From NCBI RefSeq assembly GCF_003351785.1, contig NZ_CP031230.1, positions 1,794,001 through 1,858,000 on the forward strand: a stretch of DNA of 64,000 nucleotides. Reading direction: 5' to 3'. Of this stretch, positions 36,136-45,027 are shown piece by piece. The notes under the pieces are model-generated. The model was given only the letters and a program-made list of their open reading frames with translations, was not told the origin of the DNA and searched no databases. The position numbers and the translations under genes are program-made. Positions within the stretch are counted from its first letter, which is position 1; every line of letters begins with the position of its first letter. The stretch is from Sporosarcina sp. PTS2304. GTDB taxonomy: Bacteria > Bacillota > Bacilli > Bacillales_A > Planococcaceae.

Positions 36136-36520
36136 ACGAATTCCACCTTCATCATTGCCTTTCGAAACTGTGCCTAGTAAAAAAACCTGCTTACAAGCAG
36201 CAGGTGACTTGTATTATGTAGTTGACGATGTATTTTATGTGAAAGTTTCAGATGGAAATGAAGTTTACTGGGTAACCAACACAGGGAATACGCAAATACT
36301 TCCCACTGTAAATTCACTCATTACTCGCACTATCCCACAAAATAATATACCTATATAGTACATGACGAAATACTAAATGGATAGTGCAAATATTTTCTAT
36401 TGTAATTATGTAAGATTAATACTATTTACTTATGTTGCAGCACGCAGATCTCTAACTAAAAACATTCCTCTCGATTTTGATTCATTTTTCACTTATAGTA
36501 AATAAAAGGAGGCGAATGAA
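36136..36520. other. Divergent spacer between PBP1A and pRiA4b-like gene
   Basis: No convincing gene. An open frame on the plus strand (36190-36358) encodes YYVVDDVFYVKVSDGNE and could be a fragment of an old gene, but has no start site. A minus-strand terminator-like hairpin is at 36179-36204. AAAGGAGG precedes the TTG start at 36521. Confidence 0.4.
36179..36204 (-). terminator. Terminator-like hairpin upstream of the PBP1A gene
   Basis: CTGCTT / AAGCAG hairpin followed on the minus strand by seven T, about 45 bp before the PBP1A start. It either ends an upstream transcript or acts as a leader attenuator for the PBP gene. Confidence 0.5.
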
Positions 36521-37912
36521 TTGAGAACACAATTATCATTCGATATGTTTGGCGAGGACGAAGAAAAGAAGTCCTCTATTCACTCCACAAGCCGCTCCGC
36601 TTCTCAGTTTCCAGCTCAATTTATAAACGATGTAAATAGCTTTTTGGCATATTGTAGCGATACGTCCATCTCGTTGACGAAGACGACCCAAACATTAAGC
36701 CGCAAACATCTGCAACAGGTAAATGACATACTAAGTGTCAAAGCCGAATCCGTAAATACTTATTCTTCTCAGGAATTTTACCCGTATATCAATTTTATCT
36801 TTCAAATCTTGCTAGCTGGGCGTCTAGTTGACATACATTCAAATCGTAAAAATCTCATTCTTGGGGATTCCGATCGGCTAACTTCTTTTAAGGAATTTAC
36901 CACTTCTGAAAAATACTGCTTTCTACTGGAGACATTTTGGGTAGATATGGACTGGGATGACTTACTGTTCAGCAATACAAATCAAGTCACAACCGCTCAC
37001 GCTCCAGTCTTCACTGCGCTTTATACCAGTGAGGAAAATAAAAAGTGGAACATCGTCAATCCGAAGACTGCAACAGGAGAACTTCTCAGTTTGGAAACGC
37101 AATCTTGGCATCACTTTTTCCAGTACTTTGAATGGTTCGGTCTGTGGATATGTGAATCTGATACTGAGCGCATGAAAACATATTATCGAAAGAACTCGTA
37201 TTTCGCAAAAAATATTGCGGTAACTACTCTAGGAAAACAAATGATGCCTATTCTTCTGATCGACCGAAGTCTGCATCTATGGAATATCTCATTACGCAAA
37301 TTATTCGGCTCGTCCGACTGGATTCCTGGAAAACCAGATGATTATATACGTAACTATGGTTTGACAGCGAAAGACGCGGAAAAACTAGAACTAGTTTTCA
37401 GTGAAGACCAAAGCATGCAACCATTCTACTTACCGTTTGTTCCTTTATTTGCAGAAGGCACATTGACTAAAACACTCCCCCGTATACAGAACAGTTTTCA
37501 AAACGGAGCCTATACTCTCCGTGTCAATTATACCAAAACTATCTGGCGTAAAATAAAACTGCCTGCGACCGCCACGATGGAAGATGTACACTATGAAATA
37601 CTCGATGCCTATCAATTCGACGACGACCATCTTTACTCTTTTTTCACCGATGGAAAAAAGTGGTCCAAGCACTGTATTGCTTCACCTAATGACACCTTTA
37701 CACTATCTCATGCCTCAAACATACAGCTTGGCAGCATTGGCATGAAGAAGAACGAGCCCTTACTATACTTATACGACTATGGCGATGAATGGACCTTCAC
37801 AGTCGTTCTCGAAGAAATCGATGAACAACATACGCAATACTTTGAACCCTATCTTATTGAAGCAGAAGGAGAAAGTCCTCAACAGTATTTTTATGAGGAG
37901 GATGAATGGTGA
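36521..37912 (+). CDS. pRiA4b ORF-3-like domain protein
   Basis: 463 residues; TTG start with GGAGG eight bases upstream. The C-terminal 150 residues match the plasmid pRiA4b ORF-3-like (IS1096 passenger) domain: YTLRVNYTKTIWRKIKLP, EILDAYQFDDDHLYSFF, LYLYDYGDEWTFTVVLEEI. The N-terminal 300 residues are helical and unrecognised, with an SEC-C-free composition. The domain is of unknown function and often found near mobile elements. Isolated on the plus strand. Confidence 0.8.
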   Translation: MRTQLSFDMFGEDEEKKSSIHSTSRSASQFPAQFINDVNSFLAYCSDTSISLTKTTQTLSRKHLQQVNDILSVKAESVNTYSSQEFYPYINFIFQILLAGRLVDIHSNRKNLILGDSDRLTSFKEFTTSEKYCFLLETFWVDMDWDDLLFSNTNQVTTAHAPVFTALYTSEENKKWNIVNPKTATGELLSLETQSWHHFFQYFEWFGLWICESDTERMKTYYRKNSYFAKNIAVTTLGKQMMPILLIDRSLHLWNISLRKLFGSSDWIPGKPDDYIRNYGLTAKDAEKLELVFSEDQSMQPFYLPFVPLFAEGTLTKTLPRIQNSFQNGAYTLRVNYTKTIWRKIKLPATATMEDVHYEILDAYQFDDDHLYSFFTDGKKWSKHCIASPNDTFTLSHASNIQLGSIGMKKNEPLLYLYDYGDEWTFTVVLEEIDEQHTQYFEPYLIEAEGESPQQYFYEEDEW

Positions 37913-37927
37913 CTTATTATAGGGAGT

Positions 37928-37987
37928 AGTACCTGTGCGTCACGCGATTTAAAAACGATTTTTCGAGTTGTGTAGCATATAGGTACC
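37928..37987. repeat. Type B palindromic element
   Basis: About 60 bp: AGTACCTGTGCGTCACGCGA at the left, CGAGTTGTGTAGCATATAGG then TACC at the right. One of the best preserved type B copies. Confidence 0.75.
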
Positions 37988-38017
37988 GAACTTGCGAGCA
38001 TCCAAATACACAAATAC

Positions 38018-38040
38018 CCCTTTGTCATTTCAACAAAGGG
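38018..38040 (-). terminator. Hairpin after surface-protein tail fragment
   Basis: CCCTTTGT pairs perfectly with ACAAAGGG. The same hairpin follows the homologous tail at 52198-52222, so it travelled with the duplicated fragment. Confidence 0.65.
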
Positions 38041-38044
38041 TTGA

Positions 38045-38241
38045 TTGTATTACGTTATGGTTACTGTCATTTCAGCTGATTTAGACGGATTACTTAGGGA
38101 TGTAGCGACTACTGTGAATGTTCCGATCGGAGTATTTACATCAACTGTTATCACACCTGTAGTAGGATTCACAGAGACTCCGTTTATTGGTGTTTGTAAA
38201 GACCACGTAACCGCCTCTCCGACCAAAGGGTTACCATTTCT
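38045..38241 (-). pseudogene. C-terminal fragment of a Big-like surface protein
   Basis: The minus strand reads NGNPLVGEAVTW, NGVSVNPTTGVITVDVNT, then SNPSKSAEMTVTIT and stop, the strand pattern of a bacterial immunoglobulin-like domain. Nearly the same sequence is at 52231. Here the homology begins three bases after the stop codon of the siderophore ATPase gene, without start codon or signal peptide. Confidence 0.75.
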
Positions 38242-39027
38242 TTATATTTTTCTACCTTTACCAAACGGTATACATAAAGGTGTTCCGAATAATGGATCTT
38301 TACTAATTTCACAGTTCATTGAAAATACATCCTTGACCATTTGAGGAGTGATAACATCTTCTGGCTTGCCTTGTGCATAAATATTTTTATCACAAATCGC
38401 TACAATATGATGAGCATAGCGACATGCCAAGTTGAGATCATGCAAGACCATCACAACCGTTCTATTTTCTATTTCATTTAACTCAAAGAGAAGATCTAAA
38501 ATTTCGATTTGGTGGGCTAAGTCTAAATACGTCGTAGGCTCATCTAATAAAATTATGTCAGTTTTTTGAGCAAGTGTCATAGCTATCCAAGCACGCTGTC
38601 TTTGACCACCCGACAAAGAATCTACTGTTCTTTGAGCAAATTCCGTCATATTCGTTAATTCCAACACACGACCTACTATCACTTCATCTTCATTAGACCA
38701 TTGTTTTAACCAACTTTGATGGGGATATCTTCCTTGCTTTACTAGTTGCAATACTGTTAGGCCTTCTGGTGCAAGAGGAGTCTGAGGAAGAATAGCCAGT
38801 TTTTTTGCTACTTCTTTAGTAGTGTATTTTCTCAATTGCTCTCCATCTAAAACAATCCCGCCAGCTTGTGGTTTGATAAGACGTGCTAAAGATCGTAATA
38901 ACGTGGACTTACCACAACCATTCGCTCCAACAAAAACCGTGATTTCTCCTTCAGGTATTATCAACTGTAAATCCTCAATAATTTTCGTATCACTATAACC
39001 TAATGTTAAAGAATTCGCTTCTAACAT
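38242..39027 (-). CDS. Iron-siderophore ABC transporter ATP-binding protein (FecE/FhuC type)
   Basis: 261 residues: Walker [16 protein letters not shown]-loop ILPQTPLAP, signature [13 protein letters not shown], Walker [14 protein letters not shown], and the closing [11 protein letters not shown] typical of FecE/FhuC. It powers import of ferric siderophores with the two permeases and lipoprotein encoded upstream. Last gene of the operon. Its stop codon directly abuts a foreign surface-protein fragment, so the original downstream DNA has been replaced. Confidence 0.95.
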   Translation of the reverse strand: MLEANSLTLGYSDTKIIEDLQLIIPEGEITVFVGANGCGKSTLLRSLARLIKPQAGGIVLDGEQLRKYTTKEVAKKLAILPQTPLAPEGLTVLQLVKQGRYPHQSWLKQWSNEDEVIVGRVLELTNMTEFAQRTVDSLSGGQRQRAWIAMTLAQKTDIILLDEPTTYLDLAHQIEILDLLFELNEIENRTVVMVLHDLNLACRYAHHIVAICDKNIYAQGKPEDVITPQMVKDVFSMNCEISKDPLFGTPLCIPFGKGRKI

Positions 39028-39056
39028 AATTATGTTCTCTACTCCTTTCTATCGCA

Positions 39057-40091
39057 TTAACTATTTCGATTTCTAAACAATAGATATATGAAAAATGGAG
39101 CCCCGATTGCCGCTGTAAATACTCCTGCTGGAATATCCAATGGCAAAAATGCAGTTCTAGCTACTAAGTCAGCTAATACGACAATCATTCCACCAATCAA
39201 TGCGGATGCTGGGATTAATGCAGCAAACGAACGTCCAATCAGTATTCTTCCAATATGTGGAGCGATTAATCCGACAAATTCTATCCCCCCTGCAAATGCA
39301 GCAGCAGAACCCGCTAATGCGACACTAATAAGTAAAAGGATAAAACGTCTAGATTGAACTTTCACCCCAAGACCAATTGCAATGTCATCCCCTAATTCTT
39401 TTGCACTGACAGAGCGCGCTAAAATTCCTGTTAACGGAATAAATATAAGTATAAAAGGAAGCATCGAATATACATGGCTCCAACTAGAACCATATAAGCT
39501 ACCAGTTAACCAAAGATATGCTTTTGTTGTGACTGCTGTATCACTTAAGACAATCATCATCATAACAACCGCTTTCATCGCAGCTGCCACACCAATGCCG
39601 ATCAATACGAGACGAATGGGCGTGACGCCATTATTCCATGCTAGCAAATAAATGACAGATGCAACGAGTAATGCACCTAAAATTGCTGCCAATGGTATGA
39701 AAGCCGCACTTATAATTCCTAAGAAAACTACGATAAAAATAATCGCTCCAGCAGAAGCACCTGCCGTTATACCAATAATGTCAGGTGATGCCAATGGATT
39801 TCTAATAATAGCTTGTAAAATAGCTCCCGCCACTCCTAGTGCTGCACCTACCATAAACGCCAGCAATACTCTAGGAAGTCTTAGTTGATTAAGTATAAAA
39901 TCAGGCTCTCCTACACCGACAAGATTCTTTACTATAGTCCATGGATTGATAAAACTACTTCCTATGGAAAGACTCATAATAAGAACGGCTATAGATAAAC
40001 AGCTTAGTATAATTACAATGCCGATCGTTTTCGTATGGACTTGAAATGAAAAACTTTCTGATTTGTTTTTAAGCGTAATATGCTTACCCAT
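39057..40091 (-). CDS. Iron-siderophore ABC permease (FecCD family)
   Basis: 344 residues, about ten membrane helices. FecCD marks are LNQLRLPRVLLAFMVGAALG, NPLASPDIIGITAGAS and EFVGLIAPHIGRILIG. It pairs with the permease encoded by the upstream gene, which it overlaps by eight bases, to form the membrane channel of the importer. A cytoplasmic loop before the final helices should contact the ATPase. Confidence 0.95.
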   Translation of the reverse strand: MGKHITLKNKSESFSFQVHTKTIGIVIILSCLSIAVLIMSLSIGSSFINPWTIVKNLVGVGEPDFILNQLRLPRVLLAFMVGAALGVAGAILQAIIRNPLASPDIIGITAGASAGAIIFIVVFLGIISAAFIPLAAILGALLVASVIYLLAWNNGVTPIRLVLIGIGVAAAMKAVVMMMIVLSDTAVTTKAYLWLTGSLYGSSWSHVYSMLPFILIFIPLTGILARSVSAKELGDDIAIGLGVKVQSRRFILLLISVALAGSAAAFAGGIEFVGLIAPHIGRILIGRSFAALIPASALIGGMIVVLADLVARTAFLPLDIPAGVFTAAIGAPFFIYLLFRNRNS

Positions 40092-41100
40092 TCTTCACCA
40101 ATCCTTTTCGAGCAATGTAGATGAAAAATGGTGTTCCGATAAATGCCGTCATAACCCCAATAGGCATTTCCTGTGGAGCAATGATAAATCTGGCGGCCAC
40201 ATCTGCTAATAAAAGCAAACTTGCGCCTATTAACGCACTCAAAATAATGATCCAACGATAATCAGGTCCTACAATTCCTTTCACTAAGTGAGGGACAATC
40301 AAGCCAATAAATCCAATAGATCCAGCTACAGCGACAGAACTTCCTGCTAAGATGATTACGACAGCACCAATCATTACTTTCAGTAACACTGTTCGTTGAC
40401 CTAAGCTTTTAGCAACATCCTCACCCGACAGTAAAATCGTAACTGGTTTACCTAGAAATAATGCAATGAGTAGAGCAACGATCATATATGGCAAAACAGG
40501 CACTATCATATCTAGACTTCTACCAGAAACGGAACCAGCCAACCAAAATAATATGCTTTGTATTCGCTGTTCATCAATTACGAGCAATCCTTGAGTAAAT
40601 GAAATGAAAAGAGCTGAGATAGCAGCACCAGCCAAAATAATTTTAATAGGAGATAATCCGTCTTTCCCCAATGACCCAAGGAAATAAACAGCAATACCTG
40701 CAATAGCTGCTCCTAAAAAAGCAATCCACATATACGACTGTAAGGAATCAACGGAAAAGAAGGTAGCTGAGAGAACGATAAAAAATAACGCACCTGCATT
40801 GACACCAAGAATATCCGGTGCGGCCAGTGGATTTCTAGTCATCGCCTGCATAAGTGCACCTGCAACAGCTAGATTGGCTCCTATAAAAGTTGCGATAATC
40901 GCCCTAGTCAATCTGGAGGTTGTAACAATAATGTGATCTGTATTCGTTGCATCAAAATGAATGAGTGCTTCTATCGTTGTACGAAAAGGAATTGAATTTT
41001 GTCCTGATGAGATACTTAACACAAATGACAGACTAACAATTATAATAGACACAATCAAAACCACTAGTTTAAAAGGTGTATGAGATGATAATTTCCTCAT
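40084..41100 (-). CDS. Iron-siderophore ABC permease (FecCD family)
   Basis: 338 residues, about ten membrane helices; RLTRAIIATFIGANLAVAGA, NPLAAPDILGVNAGA and GSIGFIGLIVPHLVKGIVG identify the family. Second permease subunit of the heterodimer; its stop overlaps the start of the next permease gene. Transcribed after the lipoprotein gene with about 65 bp between. Confidence 0.95.
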   Translation of the reverse strand: MRKLSSHTPFKLVVLIVSIIIVSLSFVLSISSGQNSIPFRTTIEALIHFDATNTDHIIVTTSRLTRAIIATFIGANLAVAGALMQAMTRNPLAAPDILGVNAGALFFIVLSATFFSVDSLQSYMWIAFLGAAIAGIAVYFLGSLGKDGLSPIKIILAGAAISALFISFTQGLLVIDEQRIQSILFWLAGSVSGRSLDMIVPVLPYMIVALLIALFLGKPVTILLSGEDVAKSLGQRTVLLKVMIGAVVIILAGSSVAVAGSIGFIGLIVPHLVKGIVGPDYRWIIILSALIGASLLLLADVAARFIIAPQEMPIGVMTAFIGTPFFIYIARKGLVKNG

Positions 41101-41164
41101 AAAATACCTACTTTCTTTACTCTGATGAAGAGGGAAAGGGATGGGAGTTGCCCCACCCCTTTTT

Positions 41165-42166
41165 TTATTTTTCTAATCCGAGTCGATCATACATATCATC
41201 TAACATAAGATTTGCTGAAATGACACCACCGCCAAGATTCCAAACAATTTCATTGACCTCATATACTTGATCCGCTTTTACAGCGTCAAGATTTTTCCAT
41301 AATGGATGACTTGTCCACTCCTCGTAATTCTTTACTACCGCTGGATCATTTGTATCCATAAAGATATAAAACACATCTGCATTCATTTCAGTAATACTTT
41401 CTTTATCTGTTAATTTGATAATGTCTTGACCTTCATCTTTCATGTTTTTCGGTCCTTTGAATCCAAGTTCAGCTAAAATAGATCCTGCAAAACCTGTATA
41501 ATAAATGCGTGCATGATCCGCTCTGAAATTCAATACAGCAACATGTTTCGGTGCTCCGCCATCCATTTTCACTTGTAATTTTTCTTTAAAATCAATTACG
41601 CGTTGATCCCAATTTTCTATAACTTCTTTTGCTTTTTCTTCTTCATTTAGCGCTTGCCCCATTAACTCCACTGTTTCTTTAAAAGCAAATACTGTTTCAT
41701 GCGCTACAGTAGGTGCAATTGCTGAAAGTTGTTCATATACCTCTTCGTGCCGAATTTTGGAAGCGATAATTAGATCCGGTTTCAGCTTCGAAATTTCTTC
41801 TAAGTTCGGCTGTGTTTCTTGCCCCACAATTTGTATACCATCTAAATCATCTTTCAAATATTGATACACTGGTTGTTCCGCCCATGACTCGACGATACCT
41901 ACTGGCTTCACGTCAAGTGCAACAGCCGCATCGTTCGCTCCTTGATATAGTGTCACAACTCGCTTCGGTGTTCCTTTAATTTCTGTAGTTCCCATCGCAT
42001 GTGTGATAGTCCGGCTTTCTTCAGTAGTTGTTCCTGATGTTTCCTTATCCGTTTCATCAGGTTCGGAATCCGTCTTTGAATTCCCACAACCTGCTGTCAA
42101 TACAACTAGTGATAATAATGCTACAACTACAAACAGTACTTTCTTGCTCACCCAATTTGAAACCAA
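41165..42166 (-). CDS. Iron-siderophore substrate-binding lipoprotein (FecB/FhuD type)
   Basis: 333 residues from a TTG at 42166; a GTG at 42151 is an alternative start, and neither has a strong ribosome site. The lipobox LTAGC is followed by an Asp/Thr/Glu-rich linker and the periplasmic-binding fold (PKRVVTLYQGANDAAVAL, KPDLIIASKIRHEEVYEQLS, VYEVNEIVWNLGGG). It captures ferric siderophore outside the membrane. A Fur box lies about 40 bp upstream, so it should be made when iron is low. Whether the ligand is a hydroxamate or catecholate cannot be told. Confidence 0.92.
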   Translation of the reverse strand: MVSNWVSKKVLFVVVALLSLVVLTAGCGNSKTDSEPDETDKETSGTTTEESRTITHAMGTTEIKGTPKRVVTLYQGANDAAVALDVKPVGIVESWAEQPVYQYLKDDLDGIQIVGQETQPNLEEISKLKPDLIIASKIRHEEVYEQLSAIAPTVAHETVFAFKETVELMGQALNEEEKAKEVIENWDQRVIDFKEKLQVKMDGGAPKHVAVLNFRADHARIYYTGFAGSILAELGFKGPKNMKDEGQDIIKLTDKESITEMNADVFYIFMDTNDPAVVKNYEEWTSHPLWKNLDAVKADQVYEVNEIVWNLGGGVISANLMLDDMYDRLGLEK

Positions 42167-42203
42167 ATCTGTCCACTTCTTTCTTTCTATATTAAGTTTT
42201 ATT

Positions 42204-42224
42204 TGATAATGAAAATCGTTATCA
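42204..42224. promoter_or_regulatory. Fur box
   Basis: GATAATGAAAATCGTTATC matches the 19-bp consensus GATAATGATAATCATTATC at 17 positions and sits just upstream of the iron importer operon. Confidence 0.9.
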
Positions 42225-42309
42225 ATTAGAAACTCTATTTTGAATTATAACTTCCCTTTTCTTAGATTACTAGTATTTTTATATTTTTTATTGAGATTTT
42301 TTACTTCAA

Positions 42310-42338
42310 CAAAAAAAGAGTACCTAGTTAGATACTCT
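42310..42338 (-). terminator. Second hairpin after the 42438 fragment
   Basis: AGAGTA / TACTCT arms with a ten-base loop, followed by seven T on the minus strand. Confidence 0.55.
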
Positions 42339-42401
42339 AGTTAGCAGTGGCTGTGCATCACACAGGCTTCTATTACACAATAGCGTCCTTCAGCGTAATA
42401 A

Positions 42402-42427
42402 GAAAACCCCACCTAGATGGTGAGGTT
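42402..42427 (-). terminator. Terminator after surface-protein fragment
   Basis: AACC-CACC pairs with GGTG-GGTT with one mismatch; TTTTCTT follows on the minus strand, 11 bp after the stop at 42438. Confidence 0.65.
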
Positions 42428-42437
42428 AAGAAATTTA

Positions 42438-42698
42438 TTAAGGCTGTGGATTTGATGTTCCGACACCATCATTTGGAGCTGATACTTCGAATGATCCTGA
42501 TGTTGTTTCAACAACAAAAATTATTCCGTAATACGCGCCAGGCATAAAACTGATTTTATTTCCTTCAACCACAAAATTTAAATCATTCTTATTTTTACTT
42601 ATATCCGTATCGTTGTACCAAGAAAGACCAGTTACAACTAAATTACCAGTAACAATATAGTCCTTTCCTTCACCATGCAGGCGACTTTCATCGCACAC
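42438..42698 (-). pseudogene. Fragment of a secreted or surface protein
   Basis: The minus strand encodes GKDYIVTGNLVVTGLSWYND, KNKNDLNFVVEGNKISFMPG and ends GVGTSNPQP. It is beta-rich like a surface-domain tail, but has no signal peptide or ribosome site. The first dozen codons belong to a block (CDESRL.GEG in this frame) that is duplicated at 52.6 kb in front of a different tail. I read it as a remnant made by recombination. Confidence 0.55.
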
Positions 42699-42868
42699 GG
42701 CGATCCGTCAGCGGTAGATCTTACAACTTATTTCCCCTACAACAAGTATAATTTATTTTGAAAGAAACTGTCATTATTATTCTGAAAAAATTAGGGGTAA
42801 GTGGTTGTGCATTACATAACTCATATGCGATTTAGAACCTTTTTCAAGTTGTTCACCATGAAGGTATC
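42672..42868. repeat. Duplicated block, copy 1, ending in a type B palindrome
   Basis: About 190 bp nearly identical to 52566-52770. It includes CGCACACGGCGATCCGTCAG, TTTCCCCTACAACAAGTATA, and a type B palindrome at 42801-42868. On the minus strand ATGACA and TATACT, 18 bp apart, resemble a sigma-A promoter followed by a hairpin. On the plus strand a frame reads FIAHGDPSAVDL then YFPYNKYNLF. Which reading is original is unclear. Confidence 0.7.
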
Positions 42869-42893
42869 TAATAAGTTCAATTTTAAATTTTTG

Positions 42894-43601
42894 TTAATTA
42901 CTATTCTTCTCTAATAAAGTTTCGAAGTTATCTAAGATCTGAAAAAGATACCTTTTACTTTGTATACAAGTCTGCTTGAAATTTATTTCTTCCTTATCCT
43001 GGATATAACATGATCTTTCAAAAGTATCACCAAACTTATCAAGTATTCGTTGTAAATACTTCTCATCAATTTCAGGATGGAATTGTATTCCTAGAATTCC
43101 TTCTCCTATTGTAAATGCTTGATTTTCAAATGCTTCATTGCTTGCCTGTAGTACTGCTTCATCGGGCAAGTCAAATGTATCTTGATGAAATTGAAAGAAA
43201 GAGATTTCGTTTGGCAAACCTTCTAATAACGCGTGGGAGTTACAAGTCTGTCTAAATGAAATTGGCCACCAGCCTATTTCTTTATATTCTGCTTTTCTTA
43301 CGTTCTTTCCATAGACATCCGCAAGCAGTTGGGCCCCTAAACATATTCCAAATATAAACTTTCCACTGTCTATTACACTTTGAATCCAATTTTTTTCTTG
43401 AATAATCCATGGATATTTATTTTCTTCGTATGCCCCCGCCTGACCGCCTAAAATAATAAGCATTTCAAAATCTTCTAATGAGGGATACTCATCTCCACGA
43501 TCTACACGAATAACCTGCATTTCATGATTACGGCTGATAATCCATTCCTCTATGAAACCTGGCGCAACGAGTTTCTCATGCTGTAATATACAAATTCTCA
43601 T
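42894..43601 (-). CDS. Class I glutamine amidotransferase-like protein
   Basis: 235 residues with the GATase1 fold: IILGGQAGAYEE, the nucleophile elbow GICLGAQLLA and the His-Glu of GIQFHPEID. Related stand-alone enzymes hydrolyse gamma-glutamyl amides, as PuuD does with gamma-glutamyl-GABA. Here it is the last gene of a cluster that also has a glutamine-synthetase-like ligase, which fits removal of a glutamyl tag at the end of a pathway. The ribosome site is weak (AAAGG, 15 bases away). GMP-synthase-like family; substrate unproven. Confidence 0.8.
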   Translation of the reverse strand: MRICILQHEKLVAPGFIEEWIISRNHEMQVIRVDRGDEYPSLEDFEMLIILGGQAGAYEENKYPWIIQEKNWIQSVIDSGKFIFGICLGAQLLADVYGKNVRKAEYKEIGWWPISFRQTCNSHALLEGLPNEISFFQFHQDTFDLPDEAVLQASNEAFENQAFTIGEGILGIQFHPEIDEKYLQRILDKFGDTFERSCYIQDKEEINFKQTCIQSKRYLFQILDNFETLLEKNSN

Positions 43602-43639
43602 TTTCTAACTGCAGCCTTTCTTTATCTATATTTAAGAAG

Positions 43640-44968
43640 TTAACCCCAGCCTGCATACTCTTCTAATTTAGAGTAATCAAAATCGCCTCGTTCTATATCC
43701 TTAAAAGCAATATTCAATAAGTTTAAAGCTTCTTCTACTTCTTCATCTTTAATTATGAGAGGTGGCGTGATCTCAAGGACATTACTATGGATACCTACCG
43801 TATACAACAGCAAGCCTAATTCATAAGCTCGATAGCATATTGCCGCTGTCGCAGATGCATCTGGACGTCCATCAGATTTTACGATTTCAACACCAATCGC
43901 TAGCCCTTTCCCTCTAACATCTCCGATAAAATCATACTTCTCCTTCAACTCTTCTAAACCAGTAATAAATTGCTTTCCGCGCTCGTTAGCATTCTCTATT
44001 AACTTCTCTTCTTTAATAATTCTAATATTTTCAATAGCTGCAGCAGTTGAAATCGGATTTCCGCTAGCTGTGAACATATGGCCGGCTACAACTGCGTCCA
44101 TAATTTCACTCCGTCCTACAACAGCACTAATAGGTACACCTGCACCGAGAGATTTTCCTATAACGATAGCATCTGCAATAATATTTTCATGTTCAAATGC
44201 AAACCATTTTCCTGTTCTACCTAATCCGACCTTCACTTCATCAAAAATCAGGTAAATTCCATATTGGTCGCATATTTCTCTCAAGGACTTTAGGAATCCT
44301 TCGGGTGGAAGTACCATTCCTCCATCACTTTGAATCGCTTCAATTATTATTCCGGCAGTATCCTCGGGAGGACACACCGTCGCAAATACTTCTTGTAAAA
44401 AGCACATAGACTGTTCTTTAATATTTTCTTTAATTCCACTGAATGGTCGAAATTCATTGGGATACGGTACTTTGACTACATTTCCTCTTCCTTCAAACAT
44501 CGCTTGTGCTGCATGACCTGAAAGAGAGGAAGCTCCCATTGTTTGTCCATGGTATGAACCAAAAAAAGATATCATTTTCGAACGTCCAGAAGCTACCGGT
44601 ACAAATTTACTGATAAATTCATTTGCGTCCGAACCAGAATGTCCAAACCATACTTTCTTTTCAAATGCACCAGGTGAAATGCCGATAAGTTCCTCCGCGA
44701 GTAAAGTCATCGTTTCGCTCGGGGCGCTAAGTTGAGTAGTAAAAGAAAGTTTTTTATACTGATCATATAACACCTTAGCGACTTCTTCCCTGCTGTAACC
44801 AATATTTGCTACCGCCCATCCCGCCGTCAGATCTAAATAAGAAGTTCCATTTGTATCCTTAATCCTTGTTCCAAAGGCACTTTCTACTGAAATCGGATGG
44901 AAGCGAAGATTAAGTGCTTTAGATATTGTTTTCTTTTCTCTTTCTATTATTGACCTTGATTCTGTCAA
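43640..44968 (-). CDS. Class III PLP-dependent aminotransferase
   Basis: 442 residues from the TTG at 44968 (GGTGGAG six bases upstream); a GTG 12 bases earlier is possible. Fold-type I class III marks: LDLTAGWAVANIGYSREEVA, FGSYHGQTMGASSLSG, IFDEVKVGLGRTG and the PLP lysine in IVIGKSLGAGVPISAV. The class acts on omega-amines such as GABA, putrescine or beta-alanine. Its place beside ligase and amidotransferase genes suggests it deaminates the amino acid released by the pathway. Confidence 0.9.
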   Translation of the reverse strand: MTESRSIIEREKKTISKALNLRFHPISVESAFGTRIKDTNGTSYLDLTAGWAVANIGYSREEVAKVLYDQYKKLSFTTQLSAPSETMTLLAEELIGISPGAFEKKVWFGHSGSDANEFISKFVPVASGRSKMISFFGSYHGQTMGASSLSGHAAQAMFEGRGNVVKVPYPNEFRPFSGIKENIKEQSMCFLQEVFATVCPPEDTAGIIIEAIQSDGGMVLPPEGFLKSLREICDQYGIYLIFDEVKVGLGRTGKWFAFEHENIIADAIVIGKSLGAGVPISAVVGRSEIMDAVVAGHMFTASGNPISTAAAIENIRIIKEEKLIENANERGKQFITGLEELKEKYDFIGDVRGKGLAIGVEIVKSDGRPDASATAAICYRAYELGLLLYTVGIHSNVLEITPPLIIKDEEVEEALNLLNIAFKDIERGDFDYSKLEEYAGWG

Positions 44969-45027
44969 ATATATCTCCACCTTCTACATAGTAATTCTTT
45001 ATAAAAATTTAATAGATGGCTGCAGTT

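Noticed and set aside
36190..36358. Small plus-strand protein (YYVVDDVFYVKVSDGNE)
   Set aside because: No ribosome site or start codon in place, and it overlaps a terminator hairpin; at most a gene fragment.
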